The notes: generated by a model from the letters alone, not told the origin. 64,000 bases of DNA from CAVQJU01 sp963729215 (GCA_963729215.1 CAVSND010000031.1:186001-250000); one strand, 5' to 3'. Positions 27,897 to 37,015 are shown, numbered from the stretch's first letter. Program-made: numbers and translations.

Positions 27897-28550
27897 ATGG
27901 CTTCCCATGTCGTTCTGACGACAGTTACCGATCGGCCCGGCATGCTGTCGGCATTGACGGACGTGCTCGCGCGCCGCGACGCGAACATCGTGCACGTCGA
28001 CATCCTGCAGCACACCGATCGCGACGCCGAGATCTATTTCGAGTTCACGTGCGACCGCCCGATCGACGAAGTCGTGACCGCGCTGGCCGCCGTGCCCGGC
28101 GTCAGCGGTGTGGCGTTCCCGCCGTCCTTCGCGAAGATTTACGGCAAGCGGATCGTGATCATGGGCGGCGGCGCCCAGGTGGGCCAGGTAGCCATGGGCG
28201 CGATCCTCGAAGCCGATCGGCACAACATCCGCGGCGAGCGCATCTCGGTGGATACGATCCCGCTCGTCGGCGAGCAGGAACTGGCCGCCGCGGTGCGCGC
28301 CGTCGTGCTGCTGCCGAGAGTCCGGCTGCTGGTGCTCGCCGGGGCGTTGATGGGTGGCGAGATCACCCGCGCCGTCGAGGATGTGCGCGCGAAGGGCCTG
28401 CCGGTGATTTCATTGAACATGGCCGGCAGCGTGCCGGATGCCGCCGACCTGGTCGTGTCAGACCCGGTTCAAGCGGGCGTGATGGCGGTCATGGCCGTCG
28501 CGGACACAGCCAGGTTCGATATCGTGAAGCAGCAGAAGCGACGGTACTGA
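27897..28550 (+). CDS. ACT-domain protein with conserved C-terminal domain of unknown function
   Basis: 217 residues. Residues 1-75 are an ACT regulatory domain (HVVLTTVTDRPGMLSALTDV, ANIVHVDILQHT). The C-terminal part starts YGKRIVIMGGGAQVGQVAMG, then EADRHNIRGERISVDTIPLV and GEITRAVEDVRAKGLPVISL; it resembles a domain I recall mainly from methanogenic archaea (DUF5612), function unknown. The ATG lies 13 bases from the divergent DinB start, and I see no ribosome site, so the mRNA may be leaderless (TATAT immediately upstream). Confidence 0.82.
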   Translation: MASHVVLTTVTDRPGMLSALTDVLARRDANIVHVDILQHTDRDAEIYFEFTCDRPIDEVVTALAAVPGVSGVAFPPSFAKIYGKRIVIMGGGAQVGQVAMGAILEADRHNIRGERISVDTIPLVGEQELAAAVRAVVLLPRVRLLVLAGALMGGEITRAVEDVRAKGLPVISLNMAGSVPDAADLVVSDPVQAGVMAVMAVADTARFDIVKQQKRRY

Positions 28551-28590
28551 CTCGATCGCGGGACGGGAAAGGCCGGGAGCGGCGGGACAG

Positions 28591-28632
28591 GCAGGATGGC
28601 GGAACGGAAAGTCTCCGTCCGGCCCATCCTGC
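28591..28632. terminator. Bidirectional hairpin terminator
   Basis: GCAGGATGG..ACGGA and TCCGT..CCATCCTGC form a long stem with a short AAGTC loop between the convergent ends of the ACT and peroxiredoxin genes. No strong T-tract follows. Confidence 0.5.
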
Positions 28633-28641
28633 CGTTTCTGT

Positions 28642-29229
28642 CTACTTCACTTCTTTCAGGAGGGCGCACGCTTCGAGCGAGTGCGCGGGGTCGAGGGCTT
28701 CCTGCGCCATGAAGACCTTCTGCACGACGCCCTTCGAGTCGATGACGAACGTGGTCCGGCGCGACACGAGATTTTTCTCGTCGAACACGCCATAGTTGCG
28801 GCTGATCTCGCGGCTGGCGTCGCTCAGGATGTTGAACTTGACCCCGAGCTTGTCGGCAAACGCCGCGTTCGCCCACGTGCTGTCCACGCTCATCCCGAGG
28901 ATGACCGTGTTGTTGCTGTTGAACTGCCCCGACGTCTCCTGATACTTGGCCATCTCGTTGGTGCAGCCCGGCGAGAACGCGGCCGGGAAAAACGCCAGGA
29001 CGACGTTCTTCTGACCCTTGAATTCGCTCAGTTTCACCGACTTGAAGCCCGGGCGGCCGTTTTCCATCGCCAGGTAGTTGGCGGTGAAATCTGGTGCGGC
29101 CTGACCGCTCTTCACGCTGGGCGGGGGCGGCGGCGCTGCAGCGGGCGCCTGGGCGCGGGCGGCGGTGCTCGTCAGCACGCACGCGGCGAGCGCCAACGGC
29201 GCGGTGATGTCGATGAAACGAGTACTCAT
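28642..29229 (-). CDS. Secreted peroxiredoxin (AhpC/TSA, BCP-like)
   Basis: 195 residues from ATG 29,229 with GGGAG seven bases upstream; a start 18 bases further upstream is less well placed. Signal peptide and a Pro-rich linker (APLALAACVLTSTAARAQ, APPPPPS) precede the thioredoxin fold. The peroxidatic cysteine is in VVLAFFPAAFSPGCTNEM; the conserved arginine is in SRRTTFVIDSKG. No clear resolving cysteine partner is present, so it is probably 1-Cys or uses an external thiol. Expected role: periplasmic peroxide reduction. Confidence 0.88.
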   Translation of the reverse strand: MSTRFIDITAPLALAACVLTSTAARAQAPAAAPPPPPSVKSGQAAPDFTANYLAMENGRPGFKSVKLSEFKGQKNVVLAFFPAAFSPGCTNEMAKYQETSGQFNSNNTVILGMSVDSTWANAAFADKLGVKFNILSDASREISRNYGVFDEKNLVSRRTTFVIDSKGVVQKVFMAQEALDPAHSLEACALLKEVK

Positions 29230-29393
29230 GGCGAATCTCCCTCTCATGCAGTCGTTGTCACTGTCGCGCTGATTTCCTCGGGAACCACGGCTTTCGGGGG
29301 GCGTCGACCTGCGGATTGTCGGCGGGGACGGCCGGGGTTGTCAACCGCCGGAAGGGCTCTTTGGCGCGCGAGGCGAACGCAGTAGAGTGGGTC

Positions 29394-29876
29394 ATGCGAT
29401 ATCCATTGCTGGCCGGAGTCGTGCTCGCAGGCCTCGCGGCCGCACTGCCCGTCGCGGCGTCGCAAGACACGCCGTCAACGCAGACCGCGCCCTCGTCTGC
29501 GTCAAAGACCAAGCCCGACAAGCCCGACCCGAACAAGCCGGTGACGATGAGCGGGTGTGTCGTACGGGACTCCGCGGGGAAAGACTTCACGTTCACCGAC
29601 AATGCGAACGGGTTCCAATACCATCTGAGCGGACAGGACGTGTCGAAGTTCGCGGGACAGCCGCTCGAGATTATTGGCATCGTGGATACGAAACGTTTAC
29701 GCGTCAAAACCGGACTGTATCCCTCGCCCAATGTCGCCGCCCAGGCCGGAGCGATCGACCCCGGCAAGGCCCATGTCGCCGCGCTCGGCGGTGGCACGAC
29801 GGGCAGCGGAAACGTCGAGCTGCCGACGTTCAAGGTCGCACAGGTCAGGGCAGCGCAGGGCGAGTGTAGAAAGTAG
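29394..29876 (+). CDS. Small secreted OB-fold-like protein (DUF5818-like)
   Basis: 160 residues from ATG 29,394, chosen because the signal peptide (RYPLLAGVVLAGLAAALPVA) starts there. After a Lys/Pro-rich linker (KTKPDKPDPNKP) comes TMSGCVVRDSAGKDFTFTDN, YHLSGQDVSKFAGQPLEIIG and VDTKRLRVKTGLYPSPNVAA, a small beta-rich fold seen in many Acidobacteria secreted proteins. I match it to DUF5818 from memory only. No enzymatic residues are recognisable. Confidence 0.75.
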   Translation: MRYPLLAGVVLAGLAAALPVAASQDTPSTQTAPSSASKTKPDKPDPNKPVTMSGCVVRDSAGKDFTFTDNANGFQYHLSGQDVSKFAGQPLEIIGIVDTKRLRVKTGLYPSPNVAAQAGAIDPGKAHVAALGGGTTGSGNVELPTFKVAQVRAAQGECRK

Positions 29877-29915
29877 TCAGCCGAAGCTGGCGCAGAGCAT
29901 GCAGCGTGACGCCGC

Positions 29916-30851
29916 GTGCTCACTCGGCACCGGCCGGCTCCTTATTCGGTCCTCGCGTTCCTACTGGCGATCGCCGTAGGGCTGGCCTCCTGCACATCCA
30001 CCGAAACCTCGACGGCAGTTGTGGCGCCGTCTGCCCAAAAGTGCCAAGTCGTTGCCACCACTACGCCGGCAGTTTTCCCGGCGGCCGGCGGACAGGGAAC
30101 GCTGACCGTCTCGGCGACGCGCGACTGCACCTGGTCGATTGGCTCGACTGCGACCTGGGTATCGATGGCCACGGCGAACGGACAGGGCGACGCATCGATT
30201 CCATACACCGTTGACGCGAACCCGATGCCGGCCGTTCGCACGGCGACGTTCAGCATCGGCGGGCAAACGGTTGAACTGAATCAGTCGGCGGCCGCCTGCC
30301 GATACAGCTGGAACGTCTCCGGCCTGACGGCCGGCTTCGGCGGCGGCCCTCTCCAGGCCAGTCTCCAGACGCTGACCGGCTGCAACTGGACCGCGTCGAG
30401 CGACGCGGCATGGCTGCGGATCACCGCGGGACAGAGCGGCACAGCCAGCGGAACGGTGAGTGTGTTCGCCGACGCGAACATGGGCCCACAACGCATCGCC
30501 CACGTCACCGCCGGCGGGCAATCGATCACTGTCACACAGGAAAGCGCGCCGACGCCCGTACCGCCAACCCCGAACCCGCCAGAGCAGCCGCCCCCGCCGC
30601 GGCCGCCCCGCCGCAGCCCGCCGCCACCGCAACCGCCTGTCACCATGGACGGAACGGTCGCGCTCGTGTCTGGTCGATGCCCGGACGCCGTCTTCGTCAT
30701 CGACGACGACAACCATCATCGTGAATCCGGCAACCGACTTCAGCAGGGGCGATTGCTCCGACCTGCATCTGGCGTCGACGTTTCGGTCACGGGCACAAGG
30801 CAGCCCGATCAGAGCGTCCTGGCGACCACGATCCAATTCAAGAAGAAGTAA
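29916..30851 (+). CDS. Lipoprotein with BACON-type domains and a DUF5666-like C-terminus
   Basis: 311 residues from GTG 29,916. The lipobox LASC sits near residue 26. Two BACON-like beta domains follow (FPAAGGQGTLTVSATRDCTW, STATWVSMATANGQGDASIP; then LTGCNWTASSDAAWLRITAG). A Pro-rich linker leads to a C-terminal DUF5666-like strand set. Between about 30,710 and 30,775 the expected text (TTIIVNPATDFSRGDCSDLH) is in another frame, implying two compensating indels. BACON domains usually bind carbohydrate or mucin-like ligands. The gene lies two bases from the outer-membrane gene, indicating one transcript. Confidence 0.78.
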   Translation: MLTRHRPAPYSVLAFLLAIAVGLASCTSTETSTAVVAPSAQKCQVVATTTPAVFPAAGGQGTLTVSATRDCTWSIGSTATWVSMATANGQGDASIPYTVDANPMPAVRTATFSIGGQTVELNQSAAACRYSWNVSGLTAGFGGGPLQASLQTLTGCNWTASSDAAWLRITAGQSGTASGTVSVFADANMGPQRIAHVTAGGQSITVTQESAPTPVPPTPNPPEQPPPPRPPRRSPPPPQPPVTMDGTVALVSGRCPDAVFVIDDDNHHRESGNRLQQGRLLRPASGVDVSVTGTRQPDQSVLATTIQFKKK

Positions 30852-30853
30852 CA

Positions 30854-32030
30854 ATGACTAGCCGGCTCGTTAGTATCGCCATCTCGTGCGTTCTGGCTTC
30901 GGCGGCCCCGGTGTCGGCCCAGTCGTCGGTGGCCGACGTCCTCACGTTTCTGCTCACAAACCAATCGGTGGCGACCGGCAGCGTGGAGCGCGATCGTAAC
31001 GCTGCGCAGGCCACGAGCGATACGATCGCCAGCGCCCTGCGCGCGAATCTCGCCACGCTACCCGTGCCCGCGTCCCCCGGCGCGTTCGCCGTCCGCCTGA
31101 ACCCCCAGCTCGGCACCGTTGAGCGGGTGACGCAGACGTTCGGGCCGTCCTTCGTCGACCGCGCCCAGACGACCGGCGCCGGGCAGGCGGCATTCAGCCT
31201 GACGTTTCAGCACCTGCAATTCCAGTCGCTCGACGGCACGAATCTTCGCGACGGCTCGTTTGTGACCACCGCGAACCAGTTTGTCGATGAATCGACGCCG
31301 TTCGATGTCGACCGGCTGACGCTCAATATGGACGCGAGCATCGTGACGCTGGCCGCCAGCGTGGGCATCACCGACGAGCTGGACATCGCGGTTGCGGCGC
31401 CGATCGTGTCGCTGAATGTCGACGGTTCCCGCGTCAACGCTGTATCGCGGTCGCGCGTTCACGCAGGCCACCGCGCACGCGCAGTCGGTGGGGCTTGCGG
31501 ACCTGACGGTCAGAAGCAAATACAGGCTGGTGGGCGACGGCGCCAGCGGCGTCGCGGCGGCCCTCGATCTGCGGCTGCCGACGGGCAGCGAAGTGAACCT
31601 GCTCGGCGCCGGCACGCCGTCGGTGAAGCTGTCGGGAATCGGATCGATCGAGCGAGGGGGCGTATCGGCCCACGGCAACGCCGGCGTCAGCATCGGCGGC
31701 CTGGCGCGCGAGTTGAGCTACAACGGCGCGGTGGCCGTGGCGGCGAGTCCGCGAGTCACGGTCGTCGGCGAGTTGCTCGGCCGCTGGATCAACAGCCCGG
31801 GTGATATCGTGCCGGTCGCCGGACCGCATCCTACGATCGCCGGTGTCGAGACGGTACGGCTGGTCCCTGGCACTGAGTCGCTTCGATCGCTCGTCCTGGT
31901 CCCGGGGTTTCGATGGAATCTGACCGATACGTGGGTGCTGGCCGGGAGCGTCTCCGTGCCGGTGACGCATGCGGGGCTGACGGCGTCGTTCGCCCCGTTC
32001 GTCGGCTTCGACTACGTCCTCGAACGGTAG
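30854..32030 (+). CDS. Outer-membrane beta-barrel protein (transporter-like), one frame change
   Basis: ATG two bases after the lipoprotein stop. Signal peptide RLVSIAISCVLASAAPVSA. The first part (to about 31,436) has FVDRAQTTGAGQAAFSLTFQ and TLAASVGITDELDIAVAAPI; after one indel the second frame gives SVGLADLTVRSKYRLVGDGA, GVAAALDLRLPTGSEVNLLG and ends ASFAPFVGFDYVLER. Alternating hydrophobic strands and the C-terminal barrel strand fit an OmpA/FadL-like or phenol-degradation MetaPathway outer-membrane protein. The TAG stop is inside the CAGGCTGC hairpin repeat. Confidence 0.75.
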
Positions 32031-32056
32031 CAGGCTGCTGGAGAACGTAGCCTGTT
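32028..32056. repeat. CAGGCTGC hairpin, copy between convergent genes
   Basis: GCAGGCTGCTGGAGAACGTAGCCTG: CAGGCT/AGCCTG stem with the GAACG loop shared by the other copies (reverse orientation). It begins with the TAG stop of the outer-membrane gene. Confidence 0.7.
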
Positions 32057-32870
32057 ACCGATTCGTCCAGGCGCTCTCGATCGTCCAGTCGCCGTCGTCT
32101 TTTCTCAGCCTGAACGTCCACACGCGCGGCTCCGAGCGGGGCTCACGGCTCCCGATTTTCGTGACGTAACGGGCCAGGCCCCGGCAAACCGCGCGGGCCG
32201 ACGCGCCGACCGAGTCCACGCTGCACGCCTCGAACTCCAGCGACTGCGACCGCAGCCCATCGAATGCATGCGTCAACGCTGTTTCGTCCACGCCGGGATA
32301 AACGGCGTGCGCCAGCCGCGCATCGAGGGCGTTGTAGGCGCGCCGGTAGCGTTGGAGCGCGTCCCGGATCAGTGCCGGATCGTCCACGGCAAGGGCCGGC
32401 TGCACAGTGGGAGGCGAAACGACGCCAGGTCCCGACGCTGGAGATGCTTCGGGGATTCGTTCAAAAGGAACGGACGCGGCGGATGAACGTTCGACAGGTG
32501 GCGCCGGGGACGGACGCTCGACAAACCTTGCGTCGGACACGCGCTCGCCAACTGGCGCCGGTGTCTCGACACGGGCTCGGAGCCCCGGGGTGGAGGCCGC
32601 GGAGGCGGCGGGCCGCAACGGGGCGGGATCCACGCGCGTCGCAACCGGCGGCGCTGGCGTGGCGATTTCCGTTGCCTCGAAGAGCTCGGCAGACAGCGTC
32701 GGCGCAGCGTCGGGCAGCTCGGCGTTGAACGTGGGGATCGCATTCGCCTGCAGTGGCACAGCCGTCGCCACCTTAGCGCTCGAAAACGGAAGGTGAACCT
32801 GTGTCACGCGCCCGACGCTGCTGCCGATGAACGCCCCCGCGACCCCCGCGGCAACGCCAACCACCAGCAT
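32055..32870 (-). CDS. Membrane-anchored Pro-rich protein with NTF2/SnoaL-like C-terminus
   Basis: 271 residues in this frame. A membrane segment opens it (MLVVGVAAGVAGAFIGSSVG), then about 120 residues rich in Pro, Ala and Ser, then a C-terminal domain (IRDALQRYRRAYNALDARLA, FDGLRSQSLEFEACSVDSVG, DGDWTIESAWTNR) that looks like a cystatin/NTF2-like fold. The upstream gene at 32,916 may be the same protein: in another frame the DNA between them reads YRSRRKRLMLVVG, a natural basic segment before the membrane helix. If so, two indels lie between 32,900 and 32,950. Confidence 0.65.
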   Translation of the reverse strand: MLVVGVAAGVAGAFIGSSVGRVTQVHLPFSSAKVATAVPLQANAIPTFNAELPDAAPTLSAELFEATEIATPAPPVATRVDPAPLRPAASAASTPGLRARVETPAPVGERVSDARFVERPSPAPPVERSSAASVPFERIPEASPASGPGVVSPPTVQPALAVDDPALIRDALQRYRRAYNALDARLAHAVYPGVDETALTHAFDGLRSQSLEFEACSVDSVGASARAVCRGLARYVTKIGSREPRSEPRVWTFRLRKDDGDWTIESAWTNR

Positions 32871-32915
32871 CAGGCGCTTCCGTCTGGAGCGGTACGAGCG
32901 GCCTGGAACTCTGCC

Positions 32916-33419
32916 TCAATCTCGGGAATCGCCGGCAGCGCGGGATTCGAGCTCGGTCAGCTCGTCCAGAGCGGCGCGAGCCTCAGGAAAACGCCCGAGG
33001 AGGATCGCCGTCTGTGCGGCGCCGATGCGCAGCACGATCCGCCGGTGCCGGACACGTTCTTCAAGCGACACCGGCGTCGGCGTTGGAGCGACTGGTGGCT
33101 GCGGCTCGAACGCCGGCGGCGTCACCGTCGGTGCAGCTGGAGGTTGTGGCTCGAGTGGCGGCGGTGTCGCCGTCGCGACAGCCGGCGGTTGCCGCTCTGG
33201 CTGAGCTGGCTGCGCTTCAGCCGGAGACTGTTGAGGCGGCGGCGACGCCTTCCGGTTGGCTATCGACTCGCGCAGGACGCGCGCCGCGAGATACTCAGGA
33301 TCGATCGCCAGGGCCGCGTCCACTTCCTGGAGCGCAAGCTGGACATCGCCGGCTTCGCGCGCGACGCGGGCGGATTTCAGATGAAGCTGAAGCGTGTGCC
33401 ATTGGCCGGCTGAGTCCAC
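32916..33419 (-). CDS. TPR-like Pro-rich protein, probably the N-terminal part of the preceding entry
   Basis: 167 residues from GTG 33,419. Residues 10-55 are TPR-like (LHLKSARVAREAGDVQLALQ, EVDAALAIDPEYLAARVLRE). A tandem Pro/Ala/Val-rich linker follows (PPPLEPQPPAAP and PPAFEPQPPVAP repeats), then helices (ETQTAILLGRF-like, PEARAALDELTELESRA). The frame stops at a TGA that a single-base shift would remove, continuing IPEIEAEFQ into the membrane protein at 32,870. Likely a cytosolic sensor or scaffold domain of one anchored protein; function unknown. Confidence 0.6.
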   Translation of the reverse strand: MDSAGQWHTLQLHLKSARVAREAGDVQLALQEVDAALAIDPEYLAARVLRESIANRKASPPPQQSPAEAQPAQPERQPPAVATATPPPLEPQPPAAPTVTPPAFEPQPPVAPTPTPVSLEERVRHRRIVLRIGAAQTAILLGRFPEARAALDELTELESRAAGDSRD

Positions 33420-33467
33420 GCGTGGAACCTGTGCAATCGTGATTCCACAATTCGGCTCGTGGCTCGG

Positions 33468-34244
33468 CTATTCCGGCTTTTTGGCCACCGGTCCGAAAAT
33501 CCAGGCGATGAAAATGCTGAGGATGTAAAGACCGATCATCGGCAGCGCGAGAATCGACTGGTTGTACGGGTCGCCGCTCGGCGTCACGACCGCGGCGATG
33601 ATAAAGATCACGAGGACGGCGTACTTGAACTGAGACGCCAGGAACCGCGCCGTCACCAGCCCCATCTTGGCGAGGAAGAACACCAGCGTCGGCATTTGAA
33701 ACACGATGCCCATGACGAACAGCATCCTCGTGTACATGTCGAAGACGTCGTCCAGCCGCGGCATGAACGCCAGCTGCGGCGTGTTGAAGCTGGCGAAGAA
33801 CAGGATCAGCATCTTGAACGCGACGTAGTGATTGAACGCGGCCCCGCCGATGAAACCCGCCGACGTCATCAGGATGAACCACATCGCGAAGCGCTTTTCC
33901 TTCAGGTACAGGGCAGGCGCAATGAGCTGCCAGATTTGGTACATGATGAACGGCGACGTGAGCACGATGCCCGCGATGAGGGCGATCTCGACATACACCG
34001 AGAACGCCTCGCCCGGCACGGTGTAGATCAACCGGCTGCCAGGCGGCAGCACGGCGCGGATCGGCTTGAAGACGAATTCGACGATCGGGTTGATGTAGGT
34101 GAACGCGACCAGGATGCCGACGCCGACACCTATCGCCGATCGGATGACGCCCTTGCGGAACCGGTCGAGATGTTCGAGGACCGACAGCGTGAAACGCGGA
34201 CGATCGGGATCGTCGGCGCCAAAGCGACCGAGAGTCAGCGGCAA
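33468..34244 (-). CDS. tatC: Sec-independent protein translocase TatC
   Basis: 258 residues with six hydrophobic segments. TatC hallmarks: LEHLDRFRKGVIRS (the L-E-L-R-x-R-like N-terminal motif in HLDRFR form), FSVYVEIALIAGIVLTSPFI, YQIWQLIAPALYLKEKR, and the later FQMPTLVFFLAKMGLVT and VVTPSGDPYNQ. It exports folded proteins with twin-arginine leaders. No tatA/tatB lies alongside. The start is a TTG at 34,244 without a clear ribosome site, so a slightly shorter protein is possible. A Tat-leader dehalogenase is encoded at 59,846. Confidence 0.93.
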   Translation of the reverse strand: MPLTLGRFGADDPDRPRFTLSVLEHLDRFRKGVIRSAIGVGVGILVAFTYINPIVEFVFKPIRAVLPPGSRLIYTVPGEAFSVYVEIALIAGIVLTSPFIMYQIWQLIAPALYLKEKRFAMWFILMTSAGFIGGAAFNHYVAFKMLILFFASFNTPQLAFMPRLDDVFDMYTRMLFVMGIVFQMPTLVFFLAKMGLVTARFLASQFKYAVLVIFIIAAVVTPSGDPYNQSILALPMIGLYILSIFIAWIFGPVAKKPE

Positions 34245-34265
34245 AAGAAACGCTCCGGTCCCATT

Positions 34266-34898
34266 CTAGCCGGAGCGGCTCATCACTGCCCGAATCCCTG
34301 CCAGCGAGAAGTCGGCGATATGTTCGGCAACCCGATCAGGGCTGTCGTTCCGGAGTTGAAACTTCGATCGGAGGCGCGACGCGATCGGGTTCGGCACGAA
34401 CATCACCCACTGGGAATGGATGCTCAGGACGCAGCGCGCCACGCGTTCGTCGTGCACGTCGCAGCCGAGCAGGTCGGCGACGATGCCCGACAGGTCGTCG
34501 ATCCGGGACCGAATCCCCTGGTCGAACAGCGCATCGAATGCGGGCGTCGGGTCGGCGATCTCGCGGTGAACGAGCCGGGAGATCCAGTTGGCATGGCCCT
34601 CCGTCACGACACGACAGAGGGACACATGGATGTACCGCCGAAGGCGTTCCTCGGCCGGCCGCCCCTCACCCGCCGTGCGGGCGGCGTCGCTGGTCGCGCG
34701 CACGATCTCGATCGCGCGCTGCAGCACTTCGCGATACAAGCCGCTCTTGTCGCCGAAGTGATAGTTGACCGCCGCGACGTTGGCGCGGGCCGCCTTGCAG
34801 ATATCGCGGACGGTCACCTTCTTGAAACCGCGGTCGGCGAATTGCTGCGCGGCCACCCGCAGGACCCGTTCGCGCGTTTCGCGGTCACGCTGCTTCAT
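34266..34898 (-). CDS. TetR-family regulator, CecR (YbiH)-like
   Basis: 210 residues. N-terminal helix-turn-helix RVLRVAAQQFADRGFKKVTV, RDICKAARANVAAVNYHFGD. The C-terminal ligand domain includes CRVVTEGHANWISRLVHREI, a pattern of the DUF1956/CecR group. In E. coli CecR controls the ybhGFSR efflux operon; here the same kind of operon (HlyD, ABC ATPase, permease) lies directly upstream on the same strand, five bases away. Self-control through the palindrome at 38,065 is likely but inferred. Confidence 0.88.
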   Translation of the reverse strand: MKQRDRETRERVLRVAAQQFADRGFKKVTVRDICKAARANVAAVNYHFGDKSGLYREVLQRAIEIVRATSDAARTAGEGRPAEERLRRYIHVSLCRVVTEGHANWISRLVHREIADPTPAFDALFDQGIRSRIDDLSGIVADLLGCDVHDERVARCVLSIHSQWVMFVPNPIASRLRSKFQLRNDSPDRVAEHIADFSLAGIRAVMSRSG

Positions 34899-34902
34899 CG
34901 TC

Positions 34903-36015
34903 CTACAGCGTCCGCTTGAACAGGAGCGTCGCCGCCGTCATCCCGATCGCGGAGAACACCAGCAGATAGAGCAGATCTCCGCCGATGGCCTCGAACCCCG
35001 TGTTCTTGAGCAGCAGGCTCTTGAACGCGTGAACGGCATACGTAAACGGGTCGATCGCCGCGATGACCTGCATCCAGGCCGGGAATCCCTGCGGCGGGTA
35101 GACCGCGCCGCTGGGAAAGTACAGCAGCGTGTTGAGGACGCCGAAGATGGCGCGCGGCATCAACGGGTCGTTGACGCGCACCATGATCAGGAACATCAGG
35201 CTGATCAGCGCGAATGCCGTGACGACGATCACGACCGTGAGCCTCATCATGCGCATCGGATCGAGCGGCGACGGGATACCCGCGACGAGGCTGCCGATGA
35301 TCGCGATCGAGATGCCGGCCATCACGGCCTTGATGGTCCCCGAGATGTTGAAGCCCGCGACCAGCTCGAGCTTGCTGATCGGCGTCACGAGATAGCCCTC
35401 GTGCAGCCCGCGCGCCTTGTCGTCGATGAAGATGATGCCCCCGCCGATCATCACCATCATGAAGATCGACATCACGATGGAACCGGGCAGGAGGTACTGG
35501 ACATAGGGGACGTACGGATACACCTCGACCACGTCCAGCCGCGTCAGCGCGGATACGCGCGGCATCGCCGAGGGCTGGTTGAACGCCGTGACCAGGCTGC
35601 CCACCTGCCCGACCAGCGTCGCCGACACGAAGTTGTCGGTGTTGTCTTCGATGAGCGCCACATGCGGTTCGTTCTTCTGGAGCACACGGCGCGAGAACTC
35701 CGGCGGGATGGTCAGCACGCCGTTGATCCGGCCGTTGCGCAAGTCGGTGAGCGCGGCGCCCTGGTCGGCGTACTGAATCGTATCGAACGTGTTCGCGCCG
35801 CCGGCGACGGCGCCGGCCAGCTCGCGCACGCGCACGGCCGGGACGCCGCCGTCCTGATCGACGACCGCGACCTTGAGATGTTTGACGTTGCCTCCCATCG
35901 CGTAGCCCAGAATCACGAGCTGCACGAGCGGAAACACCATCGAGATGACGATGAGAATCGGGCTGCGGCGGAAGCGGCGCAGCTCGCGTTCGACGATAGC
36001 CCAGGCGCGGTACAT
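34903..36015 (-). CDS. ABC-2 type efflux permease (YbhS/YbhR-like)
   Basis: 370 residues. One N-terminal membrane helix (RRSPILIVISMVFPLVQLVI), a large periplasmic domain of about 150 residues (NVKHLKVAVVDQDGG, GRINGVLTIPPEFSRRVLQK), then five or six helices (LLPGSIVMSIFMMVMIGGGI, ISIAIIGSLVAGI, LLYLLVFSAIGMTAATLLF). RGLHEGYLVTPISKLELVAG is the usual cytoplasmic coupling loop. It follows the ATPase gene by 13 bases and works with it and the HlyD protein in drug or lipid efflux; substrate unknown. Only one permease gene is present where ybhGFSR has two. Confidence 0.9.
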   Translation of the reverse strand: MYRAWAIVERELRRFRRSPILIVISMVFPLVQLVILGYAMGGNVKHLKVAVVDQDGGVPAVRVRELAGAVAGGANTFDTIQYADQGAALTDLRNGRINGVLTIPPEFSRRVLQKNEPHVALIEDNTDNFVSATLVGQVGSLVTAFNQPSAMPRVSALTRLDVVEVYPYVPYVQYLLPGSIVMSIFMMVMIGGGIIFIDDKARGLHEGYLVTPISKLELVAGFNISGTIKAVMAGISIAIIGSLVAGIPSPLDPMRMMRLTVVIVVTAFALISLMFLIMVRVNDPLMPRAIFGVLNTLLYFPSGAVYPPQGFPAWMQVIAAIDPFTYAVHAFKSLLLKNTGFEAIGGDLLYLLVFSAIGMTAATLLFKRTL

Positions 36016-36028
36016 ATGTTCCTCCCGA

Positions 36029-37015
36029 TCAGCGCCGTATCATGAAAGCCGAGTCCTGCGGGCTCGCGCTCTGCAGCGCGTCCCGGAGGGCCCGGCCCGT
36101 GTAGTGCACGAACACATCGTCGAGCGTCGTGCTCTGGACGGACAGCGTCTGCACTTCTACCCCGGCGGCGGCCGCCGCATCGAGCATCGCCATCGTCGTC
36201 GCCGGGGCGTTGCCGGACGAAAGGCGGAACACCGAGTCTTCGCTGGTGACGCTGTCGACGCCGGGCAGCGCCTTGAGGCGGTCGACCCACCCCTCGGGCG
36301 GCGACGCGAAATGCACCTCGAGCACGTTGTTGGTCGGCACGGCGAGTTTGAGCCTTGTGGGCGTGTCGAGGGCCTTGAGCTCGCCGTGATCGACGATCGC
36401 AATCCGGTCGCAGAGCTTGTCGGCCTCGTCCATGTAGTGCGTGGTCAGCAGGATCGTGAGCTGCCGTTCCGATTTGATCCGCTCCAGCATCTCCCAGACG
36501 TTGACGCGCGACACGGGATCGAGGCCCGTCGTCGGCTCGTCCAGGAAGAAGATGCGCGGCTCGTGCACGAGGCCGCGGGCAATCTCCACGCGCCGGCGCA
36601 TGCCGCCCGACAGGTTCTTGACCTGCGCGTCTTTCCACTGCGTGAGCTCGACGAACTCGAGCAGCTCGGGAATGAGCCGCTGGCGCTTCTCGCGAGGCAC
36701 GCCGTACAACTTGGCGAAGATGAGCAGGTTCTCTTCGACGCTCAGCTCGAGGTCCGTGGTCATCGCCTGCGGGATGACCCCGATCGAGCGGCGCACGCCG
36801 TCGGCCTGTTTGACGATGTCGAAGCCGTTGATGAGCGCCGTGCCCGAGGTCGGCGCGAGCAGCGTCACCATCATCCGGATCAGCGTTGATTTGCCGGCGC
36901 CGTTGGGCCCGAGCAGGCCGAAGATCTCGCCTTCGGCCACATCGAAGCTCAGGCCCTTGACGGCCGTGAACGTGCCGAACGTCTTGACGATGTTCCGGAC
37001 GTCGATGGCAGCCAT
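36029..37015 (-). CDS. ABC-2 type efflux ATPase (single domain)
   Basis: 328 residues. Walker A GPNGAGKST near residue 36, signature LSGGMRRRVEIARGL, Walker B RIFFLDEPTTGLDP, switch LTTHYMDEAD. The last 100 residues form the extra domain of drug-exporter ATPases (LKLAVPTNNVLEVHFASPPE, VQTLSVQSTTLDDVFVHYTG). Unlike YbhF, it has a single ATPase domain, so it must dimerise. Its start overlaps the stop of the HlyD gene by one base. Confidence 0.93.
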   Translation of the reverse strand: MAAIDVRNIVKTFGTFTAVKGLSFDVAEGEIFGLLGPNGAGKSTLIRMMVTLLAPTSGTALINGFDIVKQADGVRRSIGVIPQAMTTDLELSVEENLLIFAKLYGVPREKRQRLIPELLEFVELTQWKDAQVKNLSGGMRRRVEIARGLVHEPRIFFLDEPTTGLDPVSRVNVWEMLERIKSERQLTILLTTHYMDEADKLCDRIAIVDHGELKALDTPTRLKLAVPTNNVLEVHFASPPEGWVDRLKALPGVDSVTSEDSVFRLSSGNAPATTMAMLDAAAAAGVEVQTLSVQSTTLDDVFVHYTGRALRDALQSASPQDSAFMIRR

